This document shows positions 21,514 through 31,775 of a DNA stretch of 64,000 bases, piece after piece (the stretch's first letter is position 1; the number at the start of each line of letters is the position of its first letter). Where the stretch lies: the NCBI GenBank assembly GCA_028095005.1, contig CM051459.1:202345902-202409901 (forward strand), written 5' to 3'. Both the position numbers and the translations under genes were made by a program. The notes under the pieces are model-generated. The model was not told the origin of the DNA and did no database searches. It saw only the letters and a program-made list of their open reading frames with translations. This DNA is from Rhynchospora pubera. Lineage: Eukaryota; Streptophyta; Magnoliopsida; Poales; Cyperaceae.

Positions 21514-24127
21514 AGGACATACTGTTAGGCGGCAGTTTTTTACAGTATGCCCTTGTTGATTCAGTTGTCATTTCCTTACACGTGGAACATTTTTCATGTC
21601 CCGTTGGAACTGAATCATTGTCCTGCCAGTCATGGGGACAATCTCTTTGATCTTCAGGCAGTTGTATATAACTCCGCCAGCTCAATTGCTCTGCCTGCAT
21701 CATAAATGATTGCTCGCCGAATGGTAAATCATTGATTACGGCTGAAGCAACATTTCCAACTTCTCCTTCAGATAATGAACAAATTGCATCACTATCAGGT
21801 TCATTGAGATCAACTGAGAGGACATCCCAGCTATCTGACAGTTCCATATTTTCAATAATGGCTGCCCTGGCAATGTTTCCTGTTTTGCGGTTACAATCTC
21901 GTGCGAAATGTCCTTCTTCTCCACAAATGAAACACTTGCATTTGCGGACCTTGTCAGCATGTTTTCTCTTGAAAACACGCACATGAGATTCGTGGGGTTT
22001 GCCTTTGTAAGTTTTGGACTTGCGAAGTCCAAACTTCTTTCTTTCTCCATAGTAGCCTGGTAATGGAATTTTGCTGCAAAAGGAGAGATCTTTCAAGCTC
22101 CTTTGGAGTGCAGCTTGTTTGCATCTTTCAGCCAGGTACTGGTAAGAGAAATTTATTCTTGGCATAACGCCTATCGCTGCTCCAGGGTATTTATCCAAAA
22201 ATGTCTTTTCTAGTTCTTGCCCAATTAGAGGTGGCATTTTTCTGAAGAACTTTTCCGAGAGTTCTGAGGAAATGTACATCCTCCCGGATTTTGCTGCAAG
22301 GATCTTGTAATCATTCATATAATTGAACAGATCCTTAACGTGGTTGCATGACAAGCGTTCAAGGTCTTGGTAAGCGCGTGTCTGCTCTTCAGTGGATCCT
22401 TGGTATGGATCCTCTAGCAGTATCATCCTTCGAATGCAGGAGATTACGTTTTGGGGATCATCTGCAACTGCTATTAATTCTTCATACTCATGGGGATACG
22501 CCATTCTCCATTGGATGAACATCTTTTTCTCTACATCCCCTAGGAGATTTTCAATGAAAATCACCTTACTCTTGTTATCCGTCCAGTTGCGGTCATTAAC
22601 CACATTGAGAGTAATTGATTCCCATCGAGAAATTACATCACCATATTGCCCGATATCTTCTGGTAATACCAGAATTGCACCTTTGTCACTTTGAGCATCT
22701 GGAAGGTTGAACCTCCCGCTATGCTGTTGTGCATAACCTCCTTTGAGTCTGCCAACATGATCTCTGATTTCATGTATTGTTGGCATCGGTGTTTGCCTTG
22801 ATGTGCTTGCTGGTGGATAGTTAACAGGACCCATTACTGGTTCTGTTGGCCTTCTCTGGGTGAGTGAACTCTCAGCTGTTGAAAAAGCTGATTCCATCAT
22901 TTTTGTGAAAGCCTTCGTCTTAGGATATTCTAGTTCTGTTTCTTCTGCCGCGTATGCAAAGTGCGACAGTTTGTTTTTATCACCATCGGAGGCGAAAGGA
23001 TTGAGCCATTCTTCCTCTGATTCTTCATCTTTATCCCAGATTGGACAATAATCTAGCATCGGTCCTTCTCTAGACAGGGATGCCAATAGTTGGATTGCTT
23101 TCAATTCTTCTTCAATTGAGGTTTCTGGTTCCTCAATTGTAACCATCAAGGCCATTTCTCCTTCTAGTTCTTCTTCATCATTAGGCCCGACAACTGTTGG
23201 TTCTGCTGGTGCAGTTGCTGTATATCCACCAAATCTAATGGCTAGGGAGCCATCAGTTCTTGATCTGACCCTGATTGTCTGTGGGTGTTGCACCTCTGGA
23301 ATTGCTGGTGGCCTGATTATCCATCGTTGGCCTCTCAATTCTTCAGTTGATCTCGGTTGTCCCGGTATAGCCCTTATGCCTCTGCTTGCTAGGTGCTCTG
23401 TTACGCCTTGGACATTGTAACGGAAGTTTGTATGGCTGGTGTTTGATAACCTCCCTATTAAAGAGCGAGAGATTAAGAGGTTGCTTTCTCCACCTCGCCA
23501 TGATTCATACCCATGAGTTTGTACAACCAATTGGATGTGGTTATAAAAATCATGAATACTAACCATCATGTCAGGGACTGCGTATGTCAGCTGTGTGTTG
23601 TCTGTTAAGTCCATTTCCATGGAACTTATCAGTGAGGTATCATTACCCCATCTTGTGTCTCTTAAAACAACTAGAGCATTTACCCCTGCACTTCTCCTGT
23701 GCAGAGCGTACAGCCTGACCATTACAACACCTATGTGTAAATGTTGTAATCCTTCTTCAACGAGTCTGTTGTAGCTTTCCTGAGAGATAAAGGGAATTTC
23801 CCTTTGATCTCCAACCACCAAAATTCTTTCATCGGAATAATGTTGGTATACCCGATGATTTCTTTCGCTCCATCCAGCTTGGTATAGTGTTTCTGCTGGA
23901 ACTTGTTGTGCTCTGCGAAACTGTGAGACGCTCAGTTCCGCATCAGGACTTAGTTGAGATTCTAAAGTCCTTCGATATTGCCTACGCCTTGGCAATCTTC
24001 TTTGTGCCTCATATCGTAACCGGCTTCCGAGTCTGTAATCCCGGATTTGATCTTCAACGGTTGGTATTTGGTTTTCGTGGCCTGATACAGATGGTCTACC
24101 CACTGTTTCCGTTTGAGTACGACTCAT
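21473..24127 (-). pseudogene. Pararetrovirus polyprotein, movement and coat protein part
   Basis: 884 codons. The start ATG overlaps the stop of the ORF2-like gene as ATGA, the usual badnavirus junction. Residues about 100-330 look like the cell-to-cell movement protein, residues about 450-700 the capsid region, and a CX2CX4HX4C RNA-binding knuckle (CFICGEEGHFARDC) lies at 732-745. A second Cys cluster begins near residue 845 (CSTC) but is cut by a one-base insertion in the six-base T run at 21536-21541; after it the frame runs into unrelated codons and stops. In the living relatives this continues into the protease. Confidence 0.8.
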
Positions 24128-24522
24128 TGTATCTTTTTCTTCTCTTCTTCGTATATTTTCTTTGGGTCACGATATACGAAAAATTTGCCTGTTATGGTTG
24201 GCCGTTTTGAGGTTGTTGGCGGTCCGAGACTCAAGTTTTTGAGTTGATTTTGGATTTGTTCAAGGGCCTCAGATGTGTCAGACCCTTCGGGTGCTTTTGT
24301 CCTTCTGAGGTCTCTTATTTGATCTTTGCAATCTTCAAGTTCTTCCTTGATTTTAACAAGCAATTGAATGATTGTGTTGTTCTGCTTGATAATTGTTGAG
24401 GTGCCCTTTTGTGTTGCTTCAGATGGTTTAACGAAACCAAGGGCTGGCTCTTCTAATGATTCTGTTGCTCGCAGGGCTTCTCTGTATACTGAACTTTCAG
24501 CAGTGAGACGCCAGTCGCTCAT
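24124..24522 (-). CDS. Badnavirus ORF2-like (virion-associated) protein
   Basis: 132 codons, uninterrupted. Length, the N-terminal A-T-E-S-L-x-x-P-A-x-G-F-x-K-P-S pattern, the KQNNT segment followed by a coiled-coil-like stretch (residues about 45-75), and the C-terminal basic K-IYEEEKKK tail fit the small virion-associated, nucleic-acid-binding proteins of badnaviruses. The stop overlaps the polyprotein start by ATGA, implying coupled or leaky-scanning translation as in that genus. Confidence 0.75.
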   Translation of the reverse strand: MSDWRLTAESSVYREALRATESLEEPALGFVKPSEATQKGTSTIIKQNNTIIQLLVKIKEELEDCKDQIRDLRRTKAPEGSDTSEALEQIQNQLKNLSLGPPTTSKRPTITGKFFVYRDPKKIYEEEKKKIQ

Positions 24523-24830
24523 AAATAAAAATAATTTTATGAGTATTTAAATCAAGATTTATCCTTAATTTCTAAATGACTTTTTATCTCAAATATTCTA
24601 GGTCGGCTTTTTAGGTTTGATTATACCTTTTATAAATGTTTCATCCTGAAATTTAAGTATAAACTATGTTTGTTCATCTCAATTTTTCTGGGTACAATAT
24701 GGAGTTCCTTAAGTTTGTTCATGTGCTACACCATTCTTTGGTTTTTGTCTTCATGTGCGCTACACCATTGTGTTGCGCGACACATGAATTGAATTTACTT
24801 GAAGTCGATGTAGGCAGCATCTGTCACAGT
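24523..24830 (-). other. Probable viral leader upstream of the ORF2-like gene
   Basis: AT-rich with a direct repeat of tcatgtg(cg)ctacaccatt (two copies between about 24717 and 24770). The GTAGCGC words resemble the hairpin at 17535-17555. No ORF of badnavirus ORF1 type is present here. Confidence 0.4.
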
Positions 24831-24982
24831 TGATAAAAAAATAAAATAAAATTGAAATTAAGAGCCCCGAAAATCAGGACACTAACAAAGACAAAACAAA
24901 GCCGGAACACTCCTAAAAAGTGAAAGTCATTTCACCATTGAATTTTCCGCGGCAAAATCGCAATTGTTTAAATTTTGTTATG

Positions 24983-25121
24983 GGGTGCGTTTGGATCGTT
25001 GGAAGAAAGAAGAAGAAGAAGGAAGAAGAAAAAAAAAAATTATAAACAATCCAAACTCTTCACAAAGTTACACACTTTCCAATACTTCTTCCCTTCTTCC
25101 CGCACCTATCCAAACGCACCC
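24983..25121. mobile_element. MITE of the CGTTTGGAT family, 139 bp
   Basis: Ends GGGTGCGTTTGGATC / ATCCAAACGCACCC are flanked by the 3-bp direct repeat ATG (24980-24982 and 25122-25124). The interior is purine-rich then pyrimidine-rich and contains ccaaactcttcacaaagtta, shared with other copies. A 3-bp duplication is compatible with PIF/Harbinger, though not the usual TAA. Confidence 0.7.
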
Positions 25122-25124
25122 ATG

Positions 25125-26049
25125 AATTAAATGACAGTTTGAGTTTAATTTCCATATAGCAGGTGCAAACTCAAAATCACATATCTTTTAATAATTCATT
25201 AAATGCCGTTTCTTTACTGTGAAATTGAAAGATACATTAGAGAAAAGGAGAAAAAAAATAATCAAATCATTCGATAGAGTGCTCAACATATGAGAAAAGG
25301 ACATATGAGTGCTCAACACAGTTCTATTGACGCAGTATATATTTTTTAAAGTCATTCGATAGAGTACGAATTGTACAATAAGAGTAATTGGAAGAGTAAT
25401 TAAAAGAATAGTGATCAAAATAATTGTGTACCTAGCAGCCTACTAAAATAATACCAGAATGGTAGTTTTCTCTGCCCTGCATTCTTTCACCACTCTTCTT
25501 TTATAATCAAAATCAATTTTCCAGAAAATAGTACTAACTAAAATAATGCCACGATAGAATTTCTCAAAATGGGGGTTACACAATTAGAGGAGTCAAATAA
25601 GATAGTATAATGCAATTTCATTTATGAGAGGCTGGAGTAAAATTAACGTATTAGTGATATGCGTCCCCTCTGCCCCCTCCTTTCACCATTGTATAGCTTT
25701 TATGTCATGCACAGATGCACTTGAAAAGCTTATTAAACGTTGTAAGTTCTTTTTTATTTGACTTTAGTCACACTAATTCACTAAAGAAATGATAATCAAA
25801 ATACAAAATTTGCAATTACAATCGATATAAAAAAAAACACAGTATTATTATTTTTTACTTATAAAATTTTCTAAACTGAATTAAAATATGTTATGATAAG
25901 ATTAAAGAAAATGAACAAAAGATATGAAACTAGCAAAAGAATCAATGCATGAGGGAATTGACTGGTTCAACAAGGTTTTGTCTCGGTCAATAGCATCAAG
26001 CTCATTAATGTAATAACTATAGGGTTGTTTTGTTTATGCACTGGTCAAA
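25125..26049. other. Intergenic, no gene seen
   Basis: AT-rich. A short phrase 'gtcattcgatagagt' occurs twice (about 25265 and 25350). No coding region recognised. Confidence 0.4.
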
Positions 26050-26238
26050 GGCTCCGTTTGGATGGCTTCTTTCCGGAATAAGGAATAATGAATAACTACT
26101 TTTTACCAATAAATTTATTTCTAACCACCCAAACTCTTCACAAAAGTTACACACTTCCCAATAAATTTACCCCTTCCCAATAAATTTCTTCCCTTCTTCC
26201 TTCTTCCTACCTTATTCTCAACGCATCCAAACGGAGCC
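26050..26238. mobile_element. MITE of the CGTTTGGAT family, 189 bp
   Basis: Ends GGCTCCGTTTGGAT / ATCCAAACGGAGCC are flanked by AAA on both sides (3-bp duplication). The interior shares the 'ccaaactcttcacaaaagtt' stretch with the other copies. Confidence 0.7.
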
Positions 26239-26967
26239 AAAAGTACTAAAAAGTACAGGTACATAATATATAGAATTGAAAATCAAACTCTGATAACTTT
26301 GCCTTCTCCACTGATCGGACTTGCAATCAAAAGGAATCATGAAAGTAATGTTTTCTTATTTGATATATTACGCCGTGGGAAAATGATATGCTCTTTTCAA
26401 TACCTTCTAAAAAAGTGGTAGGATTGATAAAAATAAATAATAATGAAGTGGTAATTTATTCACATCCGAGATCAATTCAGTAGGATGGTTCTGAATTCTG
26501 ATCAATTTTTTTCTTGAGCATATGCGGTTGGGTATAAACTCTGTCAGGACTCAGGATGCATCCATACCTTACAATCATGCTGAGATAAGTGCGTCTCCTT
26601 TAATCAAACGGCTGGGATTTAATCAAAGTTCCTTGGTTACGTTTTTTTTTTATGACAGATTCTGTGTGTAGGTCTCAATGTGATGTGCAACAATAACTTG
26701 AATTATTATAGGATGATTGCAGCTGGAAGACACGGAAATAATTAAACCAAACACAATAATCCCTTTTTTTTTTAAAAAAAAATAACTCCATATATAAAAC
26801 GATCCAAAAAATTTTTTCCTGAACCTTAATCCAAATTACATGCGGTCCAAAGACGACATCAACCTAATCCGATCCATCATTTCTAACCTGACCAACTGGA
26901 ACTTCTGATCAAAATTAGAACAAAACTACAGAAAGCACTATTAAGCTACTAAAATGGTAAATACCTT
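26239..26967. other. Intergenic, no gene seen
   Basis: AT-rich sequence with no coding region or repeat array visible. Confidence 0.4.
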
Positions 26968-27320
26968 TCCCAATTTCATAAAAAAATATTGATAGGGCAG
27001 AAACCAAAACATGAAAATTTCAAACAAAGAAAAACATAAATGGATGAACAGCTCAAAGACTAACACATTGTACCGATAATCAGAGAATTAAACTACAAAC
27101 ACAATGCTCTGCGATTATTCTTCAACACTCTTCAAGGGGAGATTACTCGCTCTTTATCAATTAAATTTGAAACAAATAATCACAATATTGTTATTCACAT
27201 CATCTTTGCCAGAGGAAGAACTTCTTGGGAAATAAATGATATTTTCACCTCATCGCTCTAAAGAAAATGACACACTAGCTTTGGGCTGGGCTTGCTGAGT
27301 TGGGGCAGCAGCTGGAGCAC

Positions 27321-29078
27321 CGAAAAATTTAAAAATAGTATTAAGTTAATATAATATATTAAAAATAATATCAATATAATAATATTTTTTTAAATAGTAT
27401 CACGAGATCGGAATTCCAGATTCCGAACGTAAGATCGGATTCCTGGATTCCGATCTTAGCTAAGGTCGGAATCCTTCCGATCTTAGCTTTTTAATTTTTT
27501 TATATATTATTTATTTAATTTATTAATTAGTTAAATAATTAGAAAAATATATGGGTGTGTTTGGATGCAACGGAATAAGACAAGAATAAGGAATAAGAAT
27601 AAGAAATTTCGGTTTGCGTGCTTATCCTTATTCCTTATTCTTATACTATGGTTTTGTTAGTATAGGAATAAGGGCTCTTATTCCTTATTCTTGTGTTGTT
27701 TGGGTTGCACAAGAATAAGAATAAGCACGCAAACCAAAATTTCTTATTTTTATTCCCTATTCCCTACCCATCCAAACACACCCTAATATATTGTAAAAAT
27801 ATTGAAAAAATATGAAAAAAAATCAGGAATAATTAAATTAAATTTTATATGTAATTTAGTATTTTTTGGGAAATTAAATTTATTTTTATTTTAATTAATT
27901 TATTTAATTAAATATAAATTTTTATAACTTATTTAATTAAATGAATTGTACCATTTAGAAAGGATTATAAATTTTTAGAATTTCCAGGGATACAAAGACA
28001 TAATCCTTTCAGAATGTTCAAAGTTTTATTAATCCTTTCTGCATTTGCAGAGATACAAAGGCATAATTTGAACATTTAAACTTTAAACAGGCATAACTTT
28101 TGATAGGAAGGTCCGTTTGGCGCAAACGAGGACATTCCGGAAAGCTGGCGACGAGATCTACACATGTTACCGGGGTGAAACGCCGTAACGACCATTTTCG
28201 AAGCCAGAAAACGCTCTCTGGACCTCCAAAATCTACTTTGAAAGTTTGCAAACCTAAAAACCACTCTAAACTACTAAAAATGTTTTTAAAATCATAAATT
28301 AATCATTAAAAAGAGAAATGCAGTAAATCAAGTGAATTTAGTCTTTCTTCTCCGTCTCAGTAAAACATCAATCTCGTATGATTCCTTTCTAACGCAATCC
28401 AGAAAGTGCTTCCTTGATCATGAGACTCGATATGATTGTTTAATATATAATATGAAAATAATATATACAGAGGACGACATCCGGGACGCATATCAAATGG
28501 TTGTTTAAAAATTTATAATTTTAATTTAAATTAATTAAAAATTTATACTTAATTATTCATTTTTTAATTAAATAAATTAATTAAATTTATATTTAATTAA
28601 ATAAATTAATTAAAAGGAAAATAAATTTAATTTTCCAAAAAAATACTAAATTACATATAAAATTTTGTTTAATTATTCCTGATTTTTTTTATATTTTTTC
28701 AATATTTTTAGAATATATTATCTATTTTTCTAATTAATTAACTAATTAATAAACTAATAAAAGGAAAAAAATTTAATTTCTCCAAAAAATACTAAATTAC
28801 ATATAAAATTTAGTTTAATTATTCCTGATTTTTTCCATATTTTTTCAATATTTTAACAATATATTATCTATTTTCTAATTATTTAACTAATTAATAAATT
28901 AAATAAATAAATAAATAATATATAAAAAAATAAAAAAGCTAAGATCGGAATTCAGGAATCCGATCTTGCGTTCGGAATCTGGGATTCCGATCTCGTGATA
29001 CTATTTAAAAAAATATTATTATATTAATATTATTTTTAATATATTATATTAATTTAGTATTATTTTTTAAAATTTCGG
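27321..29078. mobile_element. Long-TIR MULE-like element, 1758 bp, in the carrier pseudogene
   Basis: Ends CCGAAAAATTTAAAA / ...AAAATTTCGG, with 9-bp flanks GCTGGAGCA (27312-27320) and GTTGGAGCA (29079-29087), one mismatch. The inverted arms extend for several hundred bases and include a 'gatcggaattcc...ggattccgatctt' block at both ends. The centre (27960-28450) has a less AT-rich stretch, 'ggaaagctggcgacgagatctac', of unknown origin. The right arm has an internal tandem duplication of about 150 bp (28610-28860). No transposase. Confidence 0.75.
27553..27783. mobile_element. MITE of the CGTTTGGAT family, 231 bp, nested
   Basis: Ends GGGTGTGTTTGGATG / CATCCAAACACACCC within the left arm of the MULE; it interrupts the arm symmetry, so it entered later. 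The interior is itself a near-palindrome of 'aagaataagaataag' words. Confidence 0.65.
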
Positions 29079-30499
29079 GTTGGAGCAACACCCCCAGGTC
29101 CCAGGTGTTGGCCTGGAAATTAGAACAGGAATCCAATGGATTATAATTTGAGTGCACTCTGCACTGCATAGTAACTTAATTAGATTTGTATATTACTATA
29201 TTTTAATAATTAATATGAACTAAAAAATATTTTTTGAGATATTACATGCCAGTAAAGACTTTGAAAGCACCACAGATTTCCCATTGTGCACCCTAAGTGT
29301 ATCAATCATCAAAATAATTAGTGGAACTTGGAAGTCCTCTTGACTCTTGTGAATAGGCCCCAAGGACCAAGGTTGTTCACAGCATATATAGAGCAGAAAT
29401 GCTAAATGAGTTCAAAATCAATGGATAGTAGGAACAAATGTCTTAACCTCAAATTTATCATAAAAACAAAAAACAACGCAAATGATGTACCAGCACGGGT
29501 TTGTTATATTATTCATGACCTTGAGGATGATTGGGTAAAAGCTTATAAATAGGACATAGCAGCAATAACCTGTGATGCTCGAGTAAAACCTATAATAGTC
29601 TAACAATTTACTGGCTAGATAGTCTAACATAGCTAGATAGTCTACTCATGCTTGAGCGGTGAGTGCGGACAATTTTTATAAAAGACAAAAATACCACTAA
29701 CAATTTTAAAAAGAACAAAACATCCTCTGAAATTTTAAAAAGAGCACAGTTATAGCGGCAATAGCATTGCCGTTATAGCTCAGCCCTATAGCGGCATTCC
29801 TATTACCGCTATAGTCTATTTTTTTTTTCGGGCTGACACCTCTGTTTTGTTTTGGTTTTTTGCGCAACTTTTTGTTTTGATTTTTTGTACAAATGAAAAA
29901 AGAAAGTTCAATTATTGGGCCCACATTTCCAAAGCACTTACCCTTCATTCTTCAATAATGTGCTCACTCTATTATCTGTGTAGAAAATAGACAAAAGTCA
30001 CAAAATAGAAGAACAATTACAAAAGTCACAACATAGAAGAACAATTTTTTTTTTCTAGTAGGATATGTTTATAAGGAATTATTGGAAAATGTAATGGAAA
30101 TTATTGAATAATTTAGAGAGTAAATTAGTTTATGAAAAAATTATTTAATGGAAAATAATGAAATGTTGCTTGCTGTCTGATGAAGACTTAAAACCTAGGA
30201 ATCAAATAAATTTATAGACCTAGAGCTAACCTCACTAGTCTTTTGAAGTACAGCTTTAGGGTCGAACCCAAGGGACGGATTAATGAGTACCGGACTTTAC
30301 TTCCTCACGAAAGCTAGACAATTATATTTTTATGGAGTTTTTGGTTGATTAAATCTAAAGGTGCAAGTAAATAAATATTTTTTGGGTGTTTTAACAATAT
30401 AAAAGTCGTCTTAGGTTCAGGTTTCACATCGGTTTGGACTCTAGAACACAGAACTTATCACTTTCGTGCATCAAACAGTGTTTTTCAAGCATATACCGC

Positions 30500-30667
30500 T
30501 CTGTTCGGTCCGAACAAGAATCTGTTCCATCCGAACAGGAGTCTGTTCAATCCGAACAGGAGTCTGTTCAATCCGAACAGGAGTCTGTTCAATCCGAACA
30601 GGACTCTGTTCAATCCGAACAGGAGTCTGTTCAATCCGAACAGGAGTCTGTTCGATCCGAACAGATG
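30500..30667. repeat. 21-bp tandem array, 8 copies
   Basis: Unit tctgttcaatccgaacagga, one further base, repeated eight times with few changes. Each unit contains the inverted pair TGTTC...GAACA. The length is divisible by three, so frames cross it, but I see no supported gene. Confidence 0.9.
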
Positions 30668-31579
30668 GTATAAGTGTGTGATTTTGAACTTTTATGATAT
30701 TTTATGCTTTGTGCTAGGGTTTATTGGTCAAACCTAGATATTCTAAACCTCAGCTGTCGCTTGTTGGACTAGAAACTGGTTTAATCACAACCTAACCTAA
30801 TTAACTCGATTGGTTCACAACTTTTGGTATAGAATTCAATCAACTTAAACTTGTTTGTTGGAGTTCATAAGGATATCTAGAGGTCTTTTGGACTTGTCTA
30901 AAAGTTACACTTTTGGTGTCAACTAATCTCCCCTTTCGGATCTACGATTTACCCCAAATACTTTATCTAAATTATCTTGATTAACCTAACTTTAGAACTT
31001 AACTAAATGTGGCCATTCATCTAGAAGTTAATTAGACTTAACCAAGCAATTTAAACAAGTAATTAACATAATTTTCAACGAAACAAATCAACAAAACATA
31101 TCATATTATATCAAGTCAAATCACAACATCCAAACCTAAGTTACTACCTTACCCCTAAGACTACATAAATTTAGCCTAACATAGTACTAAAACACACAAC
31201 AAATAACATAGAAATCACAAGATACAAGCCCATTGAAAATAGAGAAGAAAACATAGAAGAATAAACCGAATACTCCTTTATGCTTTCGAACTACGATCTC
31301 TAGGCAGTGAGGTGTTGCAAGATGGTCACCAAACTCGTCTCCTTGCTGCCGTCGCTTCAAAGAACCAAGCTTTGATGATCTCCCATGGTGGAAGAAAGAA
31401 AAACGCCTATGGAAAGTGGAATTTGTGGTATGAAAGGTTGTATGCCCTTTCCTTAGGCTTAGGGGTGTATATATGGATGTCCCAGGTCGCAAGGATGGAA
31501 GGCTAGGGCACCAGGGCGCAAGAAATTGCCATTTTCATCAGTTTCTATGTAAAAAATAATGCCTTATGTGATATGGTGG

Positions 31580-31775
31580 CACCCTGGTCAAACCGAACAG
31601 GCTTGTGGTCGGGTCGACCAGGAGAGAGAAAATGATGCTTGGCTGCCATAGGTGCTGGTCGGATCGAACAGGCTTGTGGTCGGGTCGACCAGGAGAGAGA
31701 AAATGGCGCCTGGCTGCCATAGGTGCTGGTCGGATCGAACAGATGATTGTTCGGGTCGACCAGAAGAGAGAAAAG
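31580..31775. repeat. About 80-bp tandem array, about 2.5 copies
   Basis: A block containing ctggtcggatcgaacagg, ggtcgggtcgaccag, gagagaaaatg and ctggctgccataggtg repeats with a period near 80 bp. The core (tcggatcgaacag) resembles the unit of the array at 30500. Confidence 0.8.

Larger units (their letters stand above)
17530..24830 (-). mobile_element. Endogenous badnavirus-like pararetrovirus (Caulimoviridae), defective
   Basis: About one genome length of a plant DNA pararetrovirus lies on the minus strand. Reading from 24.8 kb down: leader-like DNA, an ORF2-like gene, a polyprotein with movement, coat, protease, reverse transcriptase and RNase H parts, a 141-codon ORF, then the intergenic region with TATA box, poly(A) signal and tRNA-Met primer site, and further leader-like sequence to about 17.53 kb. 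The ATGA overlap of the first two frames and a badnavirus-type second Cys cluster point to Badnavirus relatives. Two single-base frame breaks and one stop disable the polyprotein. The outer borders are estimates: the copy appears linearised within the leader, since GTAGCGC words occur at both ends. No ORF1 homologue is seen upstream of ORF2. Confidence 0.85.
26968..29570 (-). pseudogene. Duplicated 3' end of the mitochondrial phosphate carrier gene
   Basis: 26968-27320 matches the 3' UTR and last exon of the intact gene (59676-60050), and 29088 to about 29570 matches the rest of exon 6, exon 5 and part of intron 4. Damage is plain: the stop codon position is altered, exon 5 carries a 7-bp insertion (gactctt) near 29337-29343, the splice acceptor before exon 5 is lost, and a 1.76-kb MULE splits exon 6 (27321-29078). 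Same orientation as the parent, about 31 kb away, introns kept, so it arose by DNA duplication, not retroposition. Confidence 0.85.

Noticed and set aside
30434..30681. Frames across the 21-bp array (SEQESVQ repeats)
   Set aside because: The unit length is a multiple of three, so several frames stay open automatically; no start context, splice sites or homologue.
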